From NCBI RefSeq assembly GCF_000002875.2, contig NC_009416.2, positions 689,501 to 753,500 of the forward strand: a stretch of DNA of 64,000 bases, given 5' to 3'. A model generated the notes under the pieces. It did not search any database. It had not been told where the DNA came from and saw only the letters and a list, made by a program, of their open reading frames with translations. Origin of the DNA: Leishmania infantum JPCM5 (Eukaryota > Euglenozoa > Kinetoplastea > Trypanosomatida > Trypanosomatidae). The translations under genes were made by a program, and so were the position numbers. This document shows positions 18,560 through 30,161 of this stretch, one piece after another (within the stretch, counting starts at the first letter, position 1; the number at the start of each line of letters is the position of its first letter).

Positions 18560-21500
18560 GATTACGCCGATGGTGGTGCGCAAGGGATGTGCCTCACGGG
18601 CGCCCAAAGGAGTCTACTGGTGAAACCGGAAGCGCGGCACCTGCAAGACTGACGGAACCCTAGCAGCGCCCAGACACAGAAACTCCACACCTCGAAAACA
18701 AACGGAAAGACGCAGAATACTGGTTTTGCTACACGTGCTGAGCCTTGAGAGAGCAACACACAAACAAGAAACAGTCGGTCGATGACAAAAACAAACAAAC
18801 AAAAAAAAAACATAAAACGAAGGAAGCGTGTGTGCGCACCCCAAGAACGCACAGGCGATTTCTCAGATGCGAAGGGGCGGGAAGGGGGGGCAGCACACAA
18901 GAGATGTACAAGAAGAGAACAGACAAAGTGCCCTGTCCCTCGTGTAAGAAACAAGACAACAGATTGCAGGAAAAGAAAAGGAGGCAGCGGGGGTTGCAAC
19001 ACGGTTCAGGGCACACAAAAACCTGAGGCGAGAAGCCCTTGCTGGGCGCGCGCGTAGTCTCTGCAGTGTTGCCGCTGCACCTTTTTACAGGTGCCGACCT
19101 CTAAAAAGAGAGAGGCGTCGAAAAAAAGGGTTACCCGTAGAGGTGATAAAGGCGAACAAACAGACGCAAAGGCCAAAATATCGCCACGGATTCAGTTAGT
19201 GGCAGTCCGCGTGAGTCTCCTGCTGCTACAGTTGCACGCCAATCAAAAAAAAAAGAAAGAGCACAACGTGATGATAATAAGGTGATGAGCACAGAAACAC
19301 CACCCGACACACAACAGCGTCAGCCGAAACCTCGCGCTCTTGGTACGGTGTGTATCCAAGAGTTGCAGACACACCGGAGAGCGTGGCAGTCCCAGGAGAG
19401 GAGAGAATCGCACGGAGATAACGGAAACGAGAGGACCAGCAGACCAAAAAGATGGACGCAAGAGCGCCGAGAGAGAGTAGACAGATTCTCTTGTGAACAA
19501 GAAAACAAAGGAAACCAGCACCCTTCGTGTGGGGTGTCTGCACGTTTGTATACAGTTTACGTGAGCCTCGGGAATCGAAACGTGTGAGAGGGTTCAGGTG
19601 TAGGCGAGACGAAGCAACGCAGTAGCGTGACAGACGTCCAGAGAAACTTACACATGCACCCCAGAACCTTCTCGCGGACTCCAACGGCAGTGCACGCGCA
19701 CACGAGCTAGTAGCCGGCCAGCCAGCTTCCGTATACAAGCCGAGAGAGGCTGAGAGATGGGGCAAGTAGGGAGGGGGAGGTGGAGGGGGTGGGGTGCACT
19801 GTTGAGCTGACGGGAAAGAGAAGGGAGAAGATTGTGTGCCTGGTTCTTTGGCGCCGAGAGGAAGTGTGACTGGAGAGAGAAAGAAGAGAGAAGCTGCCGA
19901 GAATACAATAACAAAATCAAACACAAAGAGCCACAAGCAACCACGAGCGCACACACGCTTAATGAAGGAGAGGGAGAGGAGAGGGTGTACGCAGTGATAC
20001 CAACTTACCACTCAGGAAACAAACAAAAAAAAAAACAGAACCAAGAACGGAATAAGCCAAAATGTATAATATGAAGCGTGAAGAGAAGAGGGAACGCGGA
20101 CTACTACAACAAAAGCCAAACACCAACTAGAAACGCCAACACAAGAACAGAGATAACAATCAAAGAAAACCCTCGGAGGAAAGGCGGAAGGAGAGAAAGA
20201 GATCAGCAGTAGTAGTAGCAGTGGCAGTAGTCGACGCAAACAGAGCGTCGAATCCCGCACACTCACCAGCAAGCAAAAAAAAAAACGACGGAGAGAAAAA
20301 GTGTCGCTGTGCAACCCTTCCACTACTGGGTATGTGTATATGGCTGTATGATACAGCTGGCGTGGTAGGGTGCGATCAGATTGAGGCGGCGGAGGGGGAA
20401 GGGAGTATCTCTCGAGCGCGCCCACACAAAAGGAAATAAAAACCCCCGAAAAACAAGCAGAAAGCAGCACGAGAGAAGCAGAGGCCGCCCAAGCAAGGGA
20501 AAAAAAGATACACACACACACAACAGAGAGAGTGGAGGAGAAACAAAGAGGAACAAAACCACCGAACCAAGGGATGACGCAATACAATGTCTTTTTTGAA
20601 GCGTGAAAGAAATCCACAAACGAAACGAAAAGTTTTTTGAGAATTCTGAGATTTGGTTTATGCGTTTTTCTTTGTTCTTTCCTTGTTCTCTTGTCCTGTT
20701 GTCCACGATAGAAGCATAAACCTACGCGCGAGCTCGACAACACCACACACACGCAAAGAAAAAGGGGGAGGAAAAATACACGCACACGCGAAAAGAAACA
20801 ACACGGGAAAGAGGGTGGAGAAAGGAAGCGAAAAGGAGAGAGAGAAAGCAATATGAGAGAGAATGTGCAGAGAGGCGGCTTACAGAGACGGGTTCAGAGG
20901 GAAACAGCCACAACACACGTGATGAGGGGTGTGCTGTACAGTAAGGGAAGGCTCAACAGGGCGATGTCGCTCTCGATCGGTCTCTTTGTCCTCGCTGCAA
21001 TCTGCTTGAAGCGACTTCCCTACCTTTCACTCCGTTTTTGTTGCTGTTGACTTTTTTTTTCGGTTCTATCACAGTCCTCCGTGCAGGGCGCTGCGCAAAG
21101 CGAAAGGCAGAAGCTGGTTGAGCGGGTGGAAGGCTCGAGCGTTCCCCAGCACAAGAGTCGGGGTGTGTAGTGATGATATTGATGTGCTGGAGATCGCGAG
21201 GAGTAGGCGTCCGTGTAGAAAACGCGCAGAGTGTGGCCGAGAAAGCGGAAAGACAGAGAGAGATTTAGCTCATAAAGAGAAGGTGAAGCATGTGCAAGGT
21301 ACTTGACCAAGAACACGTACATCGCCGGGCCCCAGTGAAGCGTCGCCGCCATCCACAACACTAGTAACACCTATTTCTTTCCTACCGCGCTCGACTTCTG
21401 GAAGATGAGGCGCGCGAGACGCACACAAGTGAAAGAGCGCTCTCGTCACACACCCAGAGCAGAGGTCACAACTCGCTGAAGGAAGAAGTAGAGCTTTCCT

Positions 21501-24500
21501 CGGCGATTCTGGTTTGCGGCGAGCCGAGCAAGCAGAGAGCGTGTGGTAATGGCAAGAAGTGCGTGGCGCGGTCATGTCCACGCCACAAACGCCGCCTTCA
21601 CCCGTTCCAGTGGTCTTTTGCCGTCATCGCACGCAAAAATGCCTGCCAAGATTTTGACGTGACCGCATGTTTGCCTTTAGATGGCTACGACGACATCCAC
21701 GGAGTGGAAATAGGGGTCCCCACGCGTGCGTCCTGACGCCGCGGCAGCCCGTGTTTTTCTTTCAAGCGTCTTTCGCAGCACACTTTTCGGCCTCCCTTCA
21801 CTGCGCTTGATAGACCGCATATATGTTTTGAGTGCTTAGTCATAACTGTGTAAGGCATAAAACACGCACGCAGAGCCAAGCAAGCAAGCAAAGAAGAACA
21901 GGAGAGAGGAGAGAGGTAGCGTTCACACTCTGGAGGAGAAACGGCAACAATACATGCAGAGGAAAAAAAAACAAGACGAAGAGACGCGGAACGTGACGGA
22001 GGGAGGAGTATTGCATTCCACGCACATAGGGCACACGTACACGCGCAAAGAGGACACGGTGAAGGAGAGAGACCGCTGAGCAGCCACAACGAGTGACAGA
22101 GCGGCAGATACGCATAGAGAAAGAGTGGTAACTAGCACAGTACACCGGCGGATACAGGCGCTTACGTGGCACTTTACACTAGCCCGGCACACAAGCGAGA
22201 CTGGCTGGGCACGAGGAGGAGAGCAGATGCGCAGCAGGGTCACTGAAGTGCACTTGCGGGAAAGCGAAAACTCTTGCAGTCACTTTACTTTCCCTGCTCC
22301 CACCTTGTTTTCAAACGACCGTCCGTGTGTGTCGTACGCGGGCACGTCTTTTTTCCCTGTATTTCTCCCCTCATCCGTACCGCCACTCGTTTGGCATCGT
22401 CTTGCTGCAGAATACATACACATGTGTGTGTCTATGTATGTACGTGCGCTGAAACCACACTCCTCTTACCGCCTTCTCGTCGTCTTTATGGTGTTCTTTT
22501 TTTGTTTTCGTTTGCTCCCTCTCTTGTGGCGATCTTTGCGGTTCTTGAGCACCAAAGAAACGCTGGGGAGAGAAGAAGAGTACAAGAACCGTACCACACA
22601 TCAACGACTGGCAGATGTAAAAGTGAGGGGGACGGAGGGGTCGCAGAAGATAGCGATTCACAGACGAAAAAAAAAAAAACGGAGAAACAGTGCGGCAAAA
22701 GAAATAAAAGGCGCACCTGCTACTACTCTGTAGACCTAAAGCATAGAGAGTTGCAAAACGGTGTACCCTTCACCCTCTCTGGCGACCCTACCGTTGTCTT
22801 TACAGCTCACCGCCTTTCACACTGGCTAACAGTGAGGCAGAGGTATACCTGCGCTCAACGTGCCATTACGTGAGGCTGAATAGGAGAGGGAGACGGACGG
22901 CACAGCGGGGGCGGCAAAGGAGGGGTGAGGAAAGGTCACAGCAGCCAGACGCACGCAGGCTGGAGACACAAGAAGAGGGAAAACGAAAAGTCACAGACGC
23001 TGAGAAGCGCATGAGTAACTTTCCGATTCCTTCAACAATTTGAGTGCACGCGCAGACGCTTTTTCTCCAGCTCATCTTCCTCGATCCTGAAGGATCGTTA
23101 CATGTGCGCAAAAGGAACGATTCTTGAATTCTTCAACAATCCTCTGTACGTCAGTTCGCATTTTTCGCGCCTATTTTCCACGTTGTTCTCTTTGCAGTTG
23201 TTGTGCGTGCTCCTTCTTTCCCGCTTTTTTTTCGATAGTCGTGTCAATACCATCTCGTCATGGACCACCGTTGGCGGGGATGAAAAGCACAGGAAAGAAG
23301 GGGAAGTAAAAACAAAGTGGGGGGAAGAGGGCGGGGGTTACACCCCAAATGAGACCACGTGCGGAAGAGAGCTCTTTCTGTATGATTTCCTGGACTGCCG
23401 GCCCACTCCTTCCCCCCACCCCGCCCCACCCGTCCATCATGTCCATCACGCTCTGTTGTTACTGTTCCAACTATCCTTTCGGTCACTTGCTCGTGCTATC
23501 ACACGCACACAGACACAACAACAACAACAGCAAAGACACAACCGAGAGAGAGAGAGAGCCGCGAGACGAGGTGGGGGGGGGGCAAGACAGGAAGGAATGA
23601 GGAAGCGCCAGGGAGATGAAAGGCAGGCATGCCCATACGACACACCCGAGAAGTGTGGTGGTGGACGGAAGAAGAGGAGACTCCCATTTGCCTCTTTTCT
23701 GCTTTCGCGCCAAAGAAACGACGCACCTATGCAACAACAATGACACAGACATCGATACGGGAGAGGGCGAGAAGAGAAGGGCAGAAGGGGGAATGGCGAG
23801 AGAGGGAAGCAACATGAAAAGCACGAGAGTAACGACGACAAAAAAAAAGAAAAAGAGAAAACGCGTGTGAATCTCAGGGCCCAATAGTCCAAAAAAAAAG
23901 AAAAAATGGAAAGAGAATACAAACTAACGCATCAGAAAAGGCGACGGGAAAAAAAAACGAGCCAAACCTATCGCCAGAAACAGAAGGGAGACAGCGGGGA
24001 GGGAGGTGTCGACGTATCCCGTGCTAATAAACGTCGATGCGGTCAATAAAGCCGTTCGTGAGATTGCAGGAGAACGAAAGAGAGAAAGAGATCGAGAAGC
24101 AGCGAGTGAAAAGGGGGAGGATAGGTGCTGCCGTGGCTGCGAGTGCTTGCATCTTCGTTTCGCTTACGGCTTTATAGAAAGCCATGGCAGCAGCAGTGCT
24201 AGAAGATGTTAGAGACAAACAGTGACAAGTGAGAGAAGGTGTGTTATAGGGTTTACAGAGCAGTGCAGTGCTTCCTTCCATCATATTCCCACCCTACTCA
24301 GCACTTGAACCGCAAGCATGAGCACACGGCATTGTGCGGGGCGTAAGTGTGTGTATGAAACGGCAATTTCAGAAAAAAAGAGAGACAAGCAGGCAAGCAC
24401 CGCCGCATAACCCCCTGAGGGAGATTTCACTTCTCGTTGAAACAGCACCGTCGAAGAGACAGACGTTCGGTCAAGACGACAATGCTGGGATAGAGAGCGA

Positions 24501-24738
24501 GAGAGAAAGAAAACAATGGAAACCAGAAAACGAAATAGTGGCAGAGCTCTTCACACGCACACACACAAAAGCACCGCGCTACTTATACTACACTGTTCGC
24601 TTCTTTCTCTTGTCTTTCCATCTTTGTTGTTCCCACGAGCGCGCCAGCACAGTTCCGCTTCCCCCTCCCCCGGCGCCACCCGTTACTCGCTCGGCCTCTT
24701 TCTCAACGTGAACTCCAAACTGCGCATCGCAGAAGAGC
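18560..24738. other. Coding desert, 6.2 kb, low-complexity UTR/intergenic sequence
   Basis: No convincing gene on either strand between the first SOD gene and the NEK-like kinase. On the minus strand most of the region is pyrimidine-rich, so long frames open by chance (19226-20011, 20012-20851, 23446-23922), but their translations are Ser/Leu/Phe/Cys/Pro-rich with no conserved motif. T-rich runs on the minus strand near 18797-18829 could serve trans-splicing of the kinase mRNA. The region is unusually long for Leishmania and could hide non-coding RNAs or a small gene that I cannot recognise. Confidence 0.55.
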
Positions 24739-25326
24739 TTAAAGCTGGCTAGAGGCGAAATCCCAGTCCACCATGTTCCAAAATGCGTTCACGTAGGACG
24801 CGCGGTCGTTCCTGTAGTCGATATAGTACGCGTGCTCCCATATATCGCACGTCAAGATCGGCACGAGGTTGGGCTCCGTGAGCGGGCAGCCCGCGTCGTG
24901 CGTTTGGAGCACCTTCAGCTTGCCACTCGACTTGTCCTTCACGAGCCACGCCCAGCCGGAGCCAAAGTGGCCGTTGGCCGCATCCGTGAATTCCTTCTTG
25001 AAGCTCGCGAAGCTGCCAAAACTGTCGACGATCGCACTCGCCAAAGGGCCCGACGGCTCGCCACCGCCTCTCGGCGACAGGCAGCGCCAGAAGAAGTCGT
25101 GGTTGAAAATCTGCGCCGCACAGTTGAAGGCGGGGCCCTTCTCAGACTTGATGATGTCCACCAGCGACTTCGACGCAAGACCCGAGTTTGACTCCGCGGC
25201 AGCGTTCAGCTTCACGGCGTACCCCTTGTGGTGCTTCTCGTGGTGGAAGGTGACCTGCTCCTTCGACATGCCCTTCGACGCGAGCGCATCGTGGGGGTAC
25301 GGCAGCGGCTGAACAGCGAACGGCAT
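24739..25326 (-). CDS. SODB: Iron superoxide dismutase, glycosomal type, first copy (ends SQL)
   Basis: The 195-aa protein has the full Fe-SOD fold. The iron ligands are His28 (first His of HHEKHH), His76 (NHDFFW), and Asp161 and His165 (DIWEHAYY). Gln72 in AAQIFNH is the active-site glutamine position that marks Fe-type enzymes. There is no mitochondrial presequence, and the last three residues are SQL, a peroxisomal/glycosomal targeting signal of PTS1 type. It converts superoxide to oxygen and hydrogen peroxide inside glycosomes. The protein is identical to the second copy at 27235 except for residues of about 87-95 and everything after the NMV near residue 186, where this copy is shorter. 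It is the downstream member of the tandem. I use the SODB name for glycosomal Leishmania Fe-SODs; which copy is B1 or B2 I cannot tell. Confidence 0.95.
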   Translation of the reverse strand: MPFAVQPLPYPHDALASKGMSKEQVTFHHEKHHKGYAVKLNAAAESNSGLASKSLVDIIKSEKGPAFNCAAQIFNHDFFWRCLSPRGGGEPSGPLASAIVDSFGSFASFKKEFTDAANGHFGSGWAWLVKDKSSGKLKVLQTHDAGCPLTEPNLVPILTCDIWEHAYYIDYRNDRASYVNAFWNMVDWDFASSQL

Positions 25327-25330
25327 GACG
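24770..25330 (-). repeat. SOD duplication block, copy 1
   Basis: This 561-bp block matches 27305-27865 at a fixed offset of 2535. By eye it is identical except for a 25-bp patch at 25041-25065. It starts inside the 3' end of the coding sequence and stops 4 bases before the ATG; both flanks are unrelated between the copies. Confidence 0.85.
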
Positions 25331-27234
25331 CACGAGCAGAAAGCAAACAGGGATGTAGAAGAACCGTGAGAAAGGCACGTGAGTTGTGTACGTCGTCCGA
25401 TTCCTTAGCTGGCTGAGGTGGAGAGATGCTGTTTTCCTCCTGCAGAACCGAAAGCAAAGATGGTGAGGCTACACGCGGCAGCGAAAGAAAACGGAAATAA
25501 TAATAATAAGGGATGAGTGAGAGGGAGAAAGCGCTTCATTCTGTTACGTTCCAGCACGTGTGTTGGGAGAGAAGGAGAGGGGAAGTCCCATATGTGCATG
25601 TTTGTGCAGTTGGGCAAGATATGTGGAACGCGGGAGACGGAGAGAGAAGGATGCGACAGGGGAGCACAGGGCAAGTGCATATAAGGGAGATGGGGGAGAA
25701 AGAGGATGGCAAGAAATGGTAAGCGCGCGCACAGTGATGTCAAGTTGAAACACGGAAGCAGAGGCAGGAGTGGAGTTTGTGAGAGGACGTAGTGTGCGAC
25801 GCGGGGTGGCGAGACTTACGGAATTGGGCGACGGAGCTGTCGCTGCAGAGAACAAAACAATTCGAAACGGGAGGAGTGGGCGATGAGCATTCTTCGTGCG
25901 CTTACTCTCGGTGAGAGAAAGGGCCTGGCTGAGACACGTGACCACGCGACGGTCAGTACCTCCGACATTCTCACTGATGTGCATCTAGGGTACTTGGACT
26001 CCCATGCTCGCTGCCTCGTTGTGTAGTAGCACCACTTCCTCAAGCCCTCTTGTTTTTTTCCTGTCGCATTTTGTGTCGCTTCTTCGCTTTTACAGAAGGA
26101 ATGCGCCCAACTATCGCGTCATGACCAGCCACCCTGTCTCCCGACTCCCTCCTCGCTGCACAGAAAAAAAAGCAAAAACGCTAACACACAAATAAGCACA
26201 CACACACACATGTACAACAGTGAAAACACAATCAGATCACGGTCACCTACTGAAGAATAAAAAAATCATAAAGATATATATATATATAGATGTACATGGA
26301 AAATAAGACGAATCTACAACATGCATCCATCATCTTTCGTTACCTTACACCACGACCATCCACACCACACCTCTGCCTCCTCCACATCCCACAGCGCACC
26401 AGCATATTGAGTGCGGTTACCAAAGTGAGCTGAGGGACAAACACACGCACAGAGAGACAGACACACACAGACAGATACAGAGACGCAGAGAGAGAGAGAC
26501 AGAGGAAGGCACAGGGAAGGCACAACCCAGAAAAGGAAGAAAAAAAAAGACGGGGAGCAGAGAGGAGAAGACAGTAAATGGACAGAGAAATAAGCCCGAA
26601 GAGAAGCCATGGTAACGGTGTAAGTTTTCTTCGCTGTTTGTTGCTCCCTGTATACCGACAGTCAAGCATCACCCGACATAGATGCGGGATATATATCAGC
26701 CCGGCAACAGAGCAGACGGGGCCGATCATGCCAGTCCAAGAAGTGCCGCAGTACAGAGAGTGAAATTGAATGAAGCCTGTCCTCCACAAGGCCCTGCCTT
26801 CCTGTGTCCCTTTCGCTTGGCCTACACAGAGGAGCGCGTCATCTCCACATTCGCGTTGTGTCGCGGCGCAGCAGTCTTCTGCTCAAAGGAGAAAAATGTA
26901 GGGAATCAATCAGGGGGAGACAATACCGGCAAGATGGTCGAGATGTGTAGCACACACGTGAGCCGTGCACACCAATTTGCTGGTCAAGAGTGCCACTTCT
27001 CTTTTCTGAGGCACATCTTCCCTCGCACCCAACGATTGGCGAGGTGGTGTGTACACGAGCACTCTGGCACCGAACGGAACACATACACGTCCGCACATCT
27101 AGCAAACGGATGTTTGGACTGCCCTCGTCTCACAATAGTAACCACGAAAAGATATACGGAGGCGATGGCGACTCGAGCTTTACTATGAGCTACCGAATTT
27201 ACGCGCGAGTATGGATCCCCCGTTTCCATTCCTT
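25331..27234. other. Spacer between the two SOD genes
   Basis: About 1.9 kb of non-coding sequence: the 5' UTR and splice region of the first SOD copy (minus-strand pyrimidine stretches near 25480-25545) and the 3' UTR of the second. An AT run sits at 26273-26289 and CA/GA runs at 26440-26510. No gene was seen. Confidence 0.6.
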
Positions 27235-27861
27235 TTACAGATCACTGTTGACGTAGTGGGAGCCACCAGCAGCCCTGTAGCAGCGGTTGGCGTGCGACCA
27301 ATTTACCATGTTCCAAAATGCGTTCACGTAGGACGCGCGGTCGTTCCTGTAGTCGATATAGTACGCGTGCTCCCATATATCGCACGTCAAGATCGGCACG
27401 AGGTTGGGCTCCGTGAGCGGGCAGCCCGCGTCGTGCGTTTGGAGCACCTTCAGCTTGCCACTCGACTTGTCCTTCACGAGCCACGCCCAGCCGGAGCCAA
27501 AGTGGCCGTTGGCCGCATCCGTGAATTCCTTCTTGAAGCTCGCGAAGCTGCCAAAACTGTCGACGATCGCACTCGCGATCTCTCCGTGCGGCTTCGACCC
27601 GCCTCTCGGCGACAGGCAGCGCCAGAAGAAGTCGTGGTTGAAAATCTGCGCCGCACAGTTGAAGGCGGGGCCCTTCTCAGACTTGATGATGTCCACCAGC
27701 GACTTCGACGCAAGACCCGAGTTTGACTCCGCGGCAGCGTTCAGCTTCACGGCGTACCCCTTGTGGTGCTTCTCGTGGTGGAAGGTGACCTGCTCCTTCG
27801 ACATGCCCTTCGACGCGAGCGCATCGTGGGGGTACGGCAGCGGCTGAACAGCGAACGGCAT
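27235..27861 (-). CDS. SODB: Iron superoxide dismutase, second copy with a different, longer C-terminus (ends SDL)
   Basis: The 208-aa Fe-SOD has the same ligands (His28, His76, Asp161, His165) and Gln72 as its neighbour. It is identical to it through residue 186 except for a patch at residues of about 87-95 (SKPHGEI here, GEPSGPL in the other copy). After NMV the tail reads NWSHANRCYRAAGG and ends in SDL. The NW plus NRCY pattern resembles the usual C-terminal helix of SODs, so this tail may be closer to the ancestral form than the short tail of copy 1. SDL is only a weak PTS1-type ending, so glycosomal import is less certain. The 3' UTRs are unrelated, so the two mRNAs can be regulated differently. 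A candidate pyrimidine tract for splicing lies at about 27980-27998. Confidence 0.95.
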   Translation of the reverse strand: MPFAVQPLPYPHDALASKGMSKEQVTFHHEKHHKGYAVKLNAAAESNSGLASKSLVDIIKSEKGPAFNCAAQIFNHDFFWRCLSPRGGSKPHGEIASAIVDSFGSFASFKKEFTDAANGHFGSGWAWLVKDKSSGKLKVLQTHDAGCPLTEPNLVPILTCDIWEHAYYIDYRNDRASYVNAFWNMVNWSHANRCYRAAGGSHYVNSDL

Positions 27862-27865
27862 GACG
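27305..27865 (-). repeat. SOD duplication block, copy 2
   Basis: Partner of 24770-25330. The divergent patch is 27576-27600, where 14 of 25 bases differ without any indel. The boundaries fall at the same gene positions as in copy 1. Confidence 0.85.
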
Positions 27866-30161
27866 GGCTAATGGAGCGACAGGGAAAGAACGGCGGGGAC
27901 GCCACTGAGAAGGGCAACGAAACAGCTCGAGGTGTGGGCGATGGAGCGTCGTGACGAAGCAAATGTGTGTATCGGTAGGTGTGAGAGAGAAACAGAGAAC
28001 TGCAACGGGGCAAACCGTTTCCAGTGTGGCCCAGGGATGTGGATGGTGCAGGGTCAGCGCGGATTCGGAGGGAGAGAACAGAAGATGGCAGGCCGTATGA
28101 AGTCCAAAGCGGATTGATAGCAGCACCACCATGGAGCGCAGCTGCCCCCTTGCGTATCCACAAAAGGAGACGAGTCACACGTAAAGCAGGCAGCGATGGA
28201 AGGTGGGGGGCACTCATTCGCATGTCCCGAAGATGCAAACCCTGGCTGGTGCAACTCTCCGAGGCACCGCTTCCTCCTGTTCACAGCGGCGCTTTCATTT
28301 CGTGGCGCTGATGGCGTGCACAGAGGGGCCTGCGGCTGGCTCACGAGTATCAGTAGAAAGAGGTCGTTTGTTGGACATCGCACCACGCTCAGGCATTTTG
28401 CTGAGGTCCCTCGGCGTTTCACTCAGCACTTTCCCCACCCCCTCCCTCTTTCCTTTTCCTTTTTTTTTTCGTTAGGGAGGAGAGGAGAGGGGGAGGGCGG
28501 CGGGCTCCTGACATGCGTGCGTGTGCCCTTCTTTTGCTTCCGTGTAGCTGCACCGTGTCCGTGCACGGACTCCAGACGACTGCAGCAGAGAAAGACCGCC
28601 CTGCGCACGGCGACTTTCCACACACGCGCACGGAGGGAGGGAAGGGAGGGCGAAACGAGCACGAAAAAAAAAAGGCAAAGCACCGAAAAAAAAAGCGCAC
28701 CGAAGGAAATCGACAAGACGAGGAGGAACAACGAGAACAAAACAGAAAAGCCCTGAAAACGGATAGGCAGCTGGGGAGAAGAGAGGGAGCGAACAGGCCA
28801 CAGAAGTCCGTACTTCGTAGCGAACCAAGAAGCTCGAAAGCAAGGGCATCACACACAAGTCGAGAGACCGCGAGAGAGAGAGAGGGCGGTAGAAAGAGGG
28901 ATGGAAACGGAGGCTCGAGGGGTGCAATGCCCACTCGGGTGTCCCCGCACCGACCCACCAACCAACCGGCCACAATCTTCCTCATCCTTCCCACAATGCG
29001 CTCATCCGTTGAAGGCCTTCAGTGCGCAGTATTTGCCCAATTTAAATAATAATAATAAGCCGTAATTGGCCTTTTCGGCCACCCTGTACCCATTGGGCGC
29101 GAACATGGGCCTCGTGTTCCGTACATGGGTGTCTGTCTTTAAGCGGAGCCCCTATGCCGGCATCGATGGGAGAAGCACACAAGTCAGAGGAGGAGTCACA
29201 GGGCGCTCCGCAGACAGGAACACCAAAAGAAAAAGAAAACAGTACATGAAAAAGCCCAGAGGCACACAAACAAACAAACGAAAAAAAAAAATGTAGGCTC
29301 GGCTCAGCACATCTAGCATACACTGATCGCAACAAGGGATGTAACAGCAGTCTAGATCACCACATCTCATACGCATTTACATAAACAAGCATGCGCACTA
29401 CAACAGCTTCTAAAGGGAAGAACACTGCGGCCGAAAGACGAAGAAATCAGCCCATATATATAGTCCATCAGCCGCATCAGAGAGAGAGAGAGATGGCAAG
29501 AGGCAGGAAAACGGCTCGCAGTCCAACTGGGGAGATTGCACAGCATCGGACGCAGCTGCTTCGCCTCGCCAAGCAAACATATATATATATATATAAGCGT
29601 TATTCACACAAGAAATTTCAGCGTTCCCTTGTCGCCTCCATAAGTAAGACAACATCAAGACAAGGGAAACTTGAATAATGATGATGTGAATAGCACAGAA
29701 TCCCGGAGACGCGCATCCACAAAACCGTAGAGACGGGATGATCTGCAACGTATTCTGTGAACTAGGAGAGGGGAGTCCACCTACTGCAACGTGAAACCCC
29801 TATCATACAAGGCACGAACCGCCTAAGGGTAGAGGATCCCCGTGCGTTCATGTAGCAGACGCTTACGAGCCGCAGTCGCACTTCGAAGACGCCATTGCCG
29901 TGTAATTCACACACACACATATAACAGCCGCCTGCACCGTCACAATCGTCGGCCGCGCAAACGAAGAGCACTATTTGGTAGGCAATGTTCATGTCCGCAC
30001 GGAGGCTGAGGTACATCAGGCACGGCGATGGATGTGCGCCCCGAACAAGTACCTCATAGAGCATACCGCAGAGAGCTGTGGCTTGTCTGTGTCAGCGCAC
30101 CAAAAAAGAAACACTGTGAAAAAGAACGCTTCCAGTGCTCCTGCTCTTCTGTTTTCGCGCT
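27866..30161. other. Spacer between RABL2 and the second SOD gene
   Basis: About 2.3 kb without a credible gene. It includes GA-rich plus-strand stretches (pyrimidine on the transcribed strand) at 28630-28900, a TAA-repeat followed by a palindrome, GGCCTTTTCGGCC, near 29068, and an AT run at 29578-29595. It should contain the 3' UTR of RABL2 and the 5' UTR of the second SOD. Confidence 0.55.

Noticed and set aside
20012..20851. 279-codon minus-strand frame in the 18.6-24.7 kb spacer, and its neighbour 19226-20011
   Set aside because: Phe/Leu/Ser/Cys-rich translation of pyrimidine tracts; no motif, no coding third-position bias, with long homopolymer runs.
23102..23743. 213-codon plus-strand frame in the desert
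   Set aside because: Low-complexity (Ser/Arg/Lys/Gln), on the strand opposite to all genes, and without a recognisable domain.
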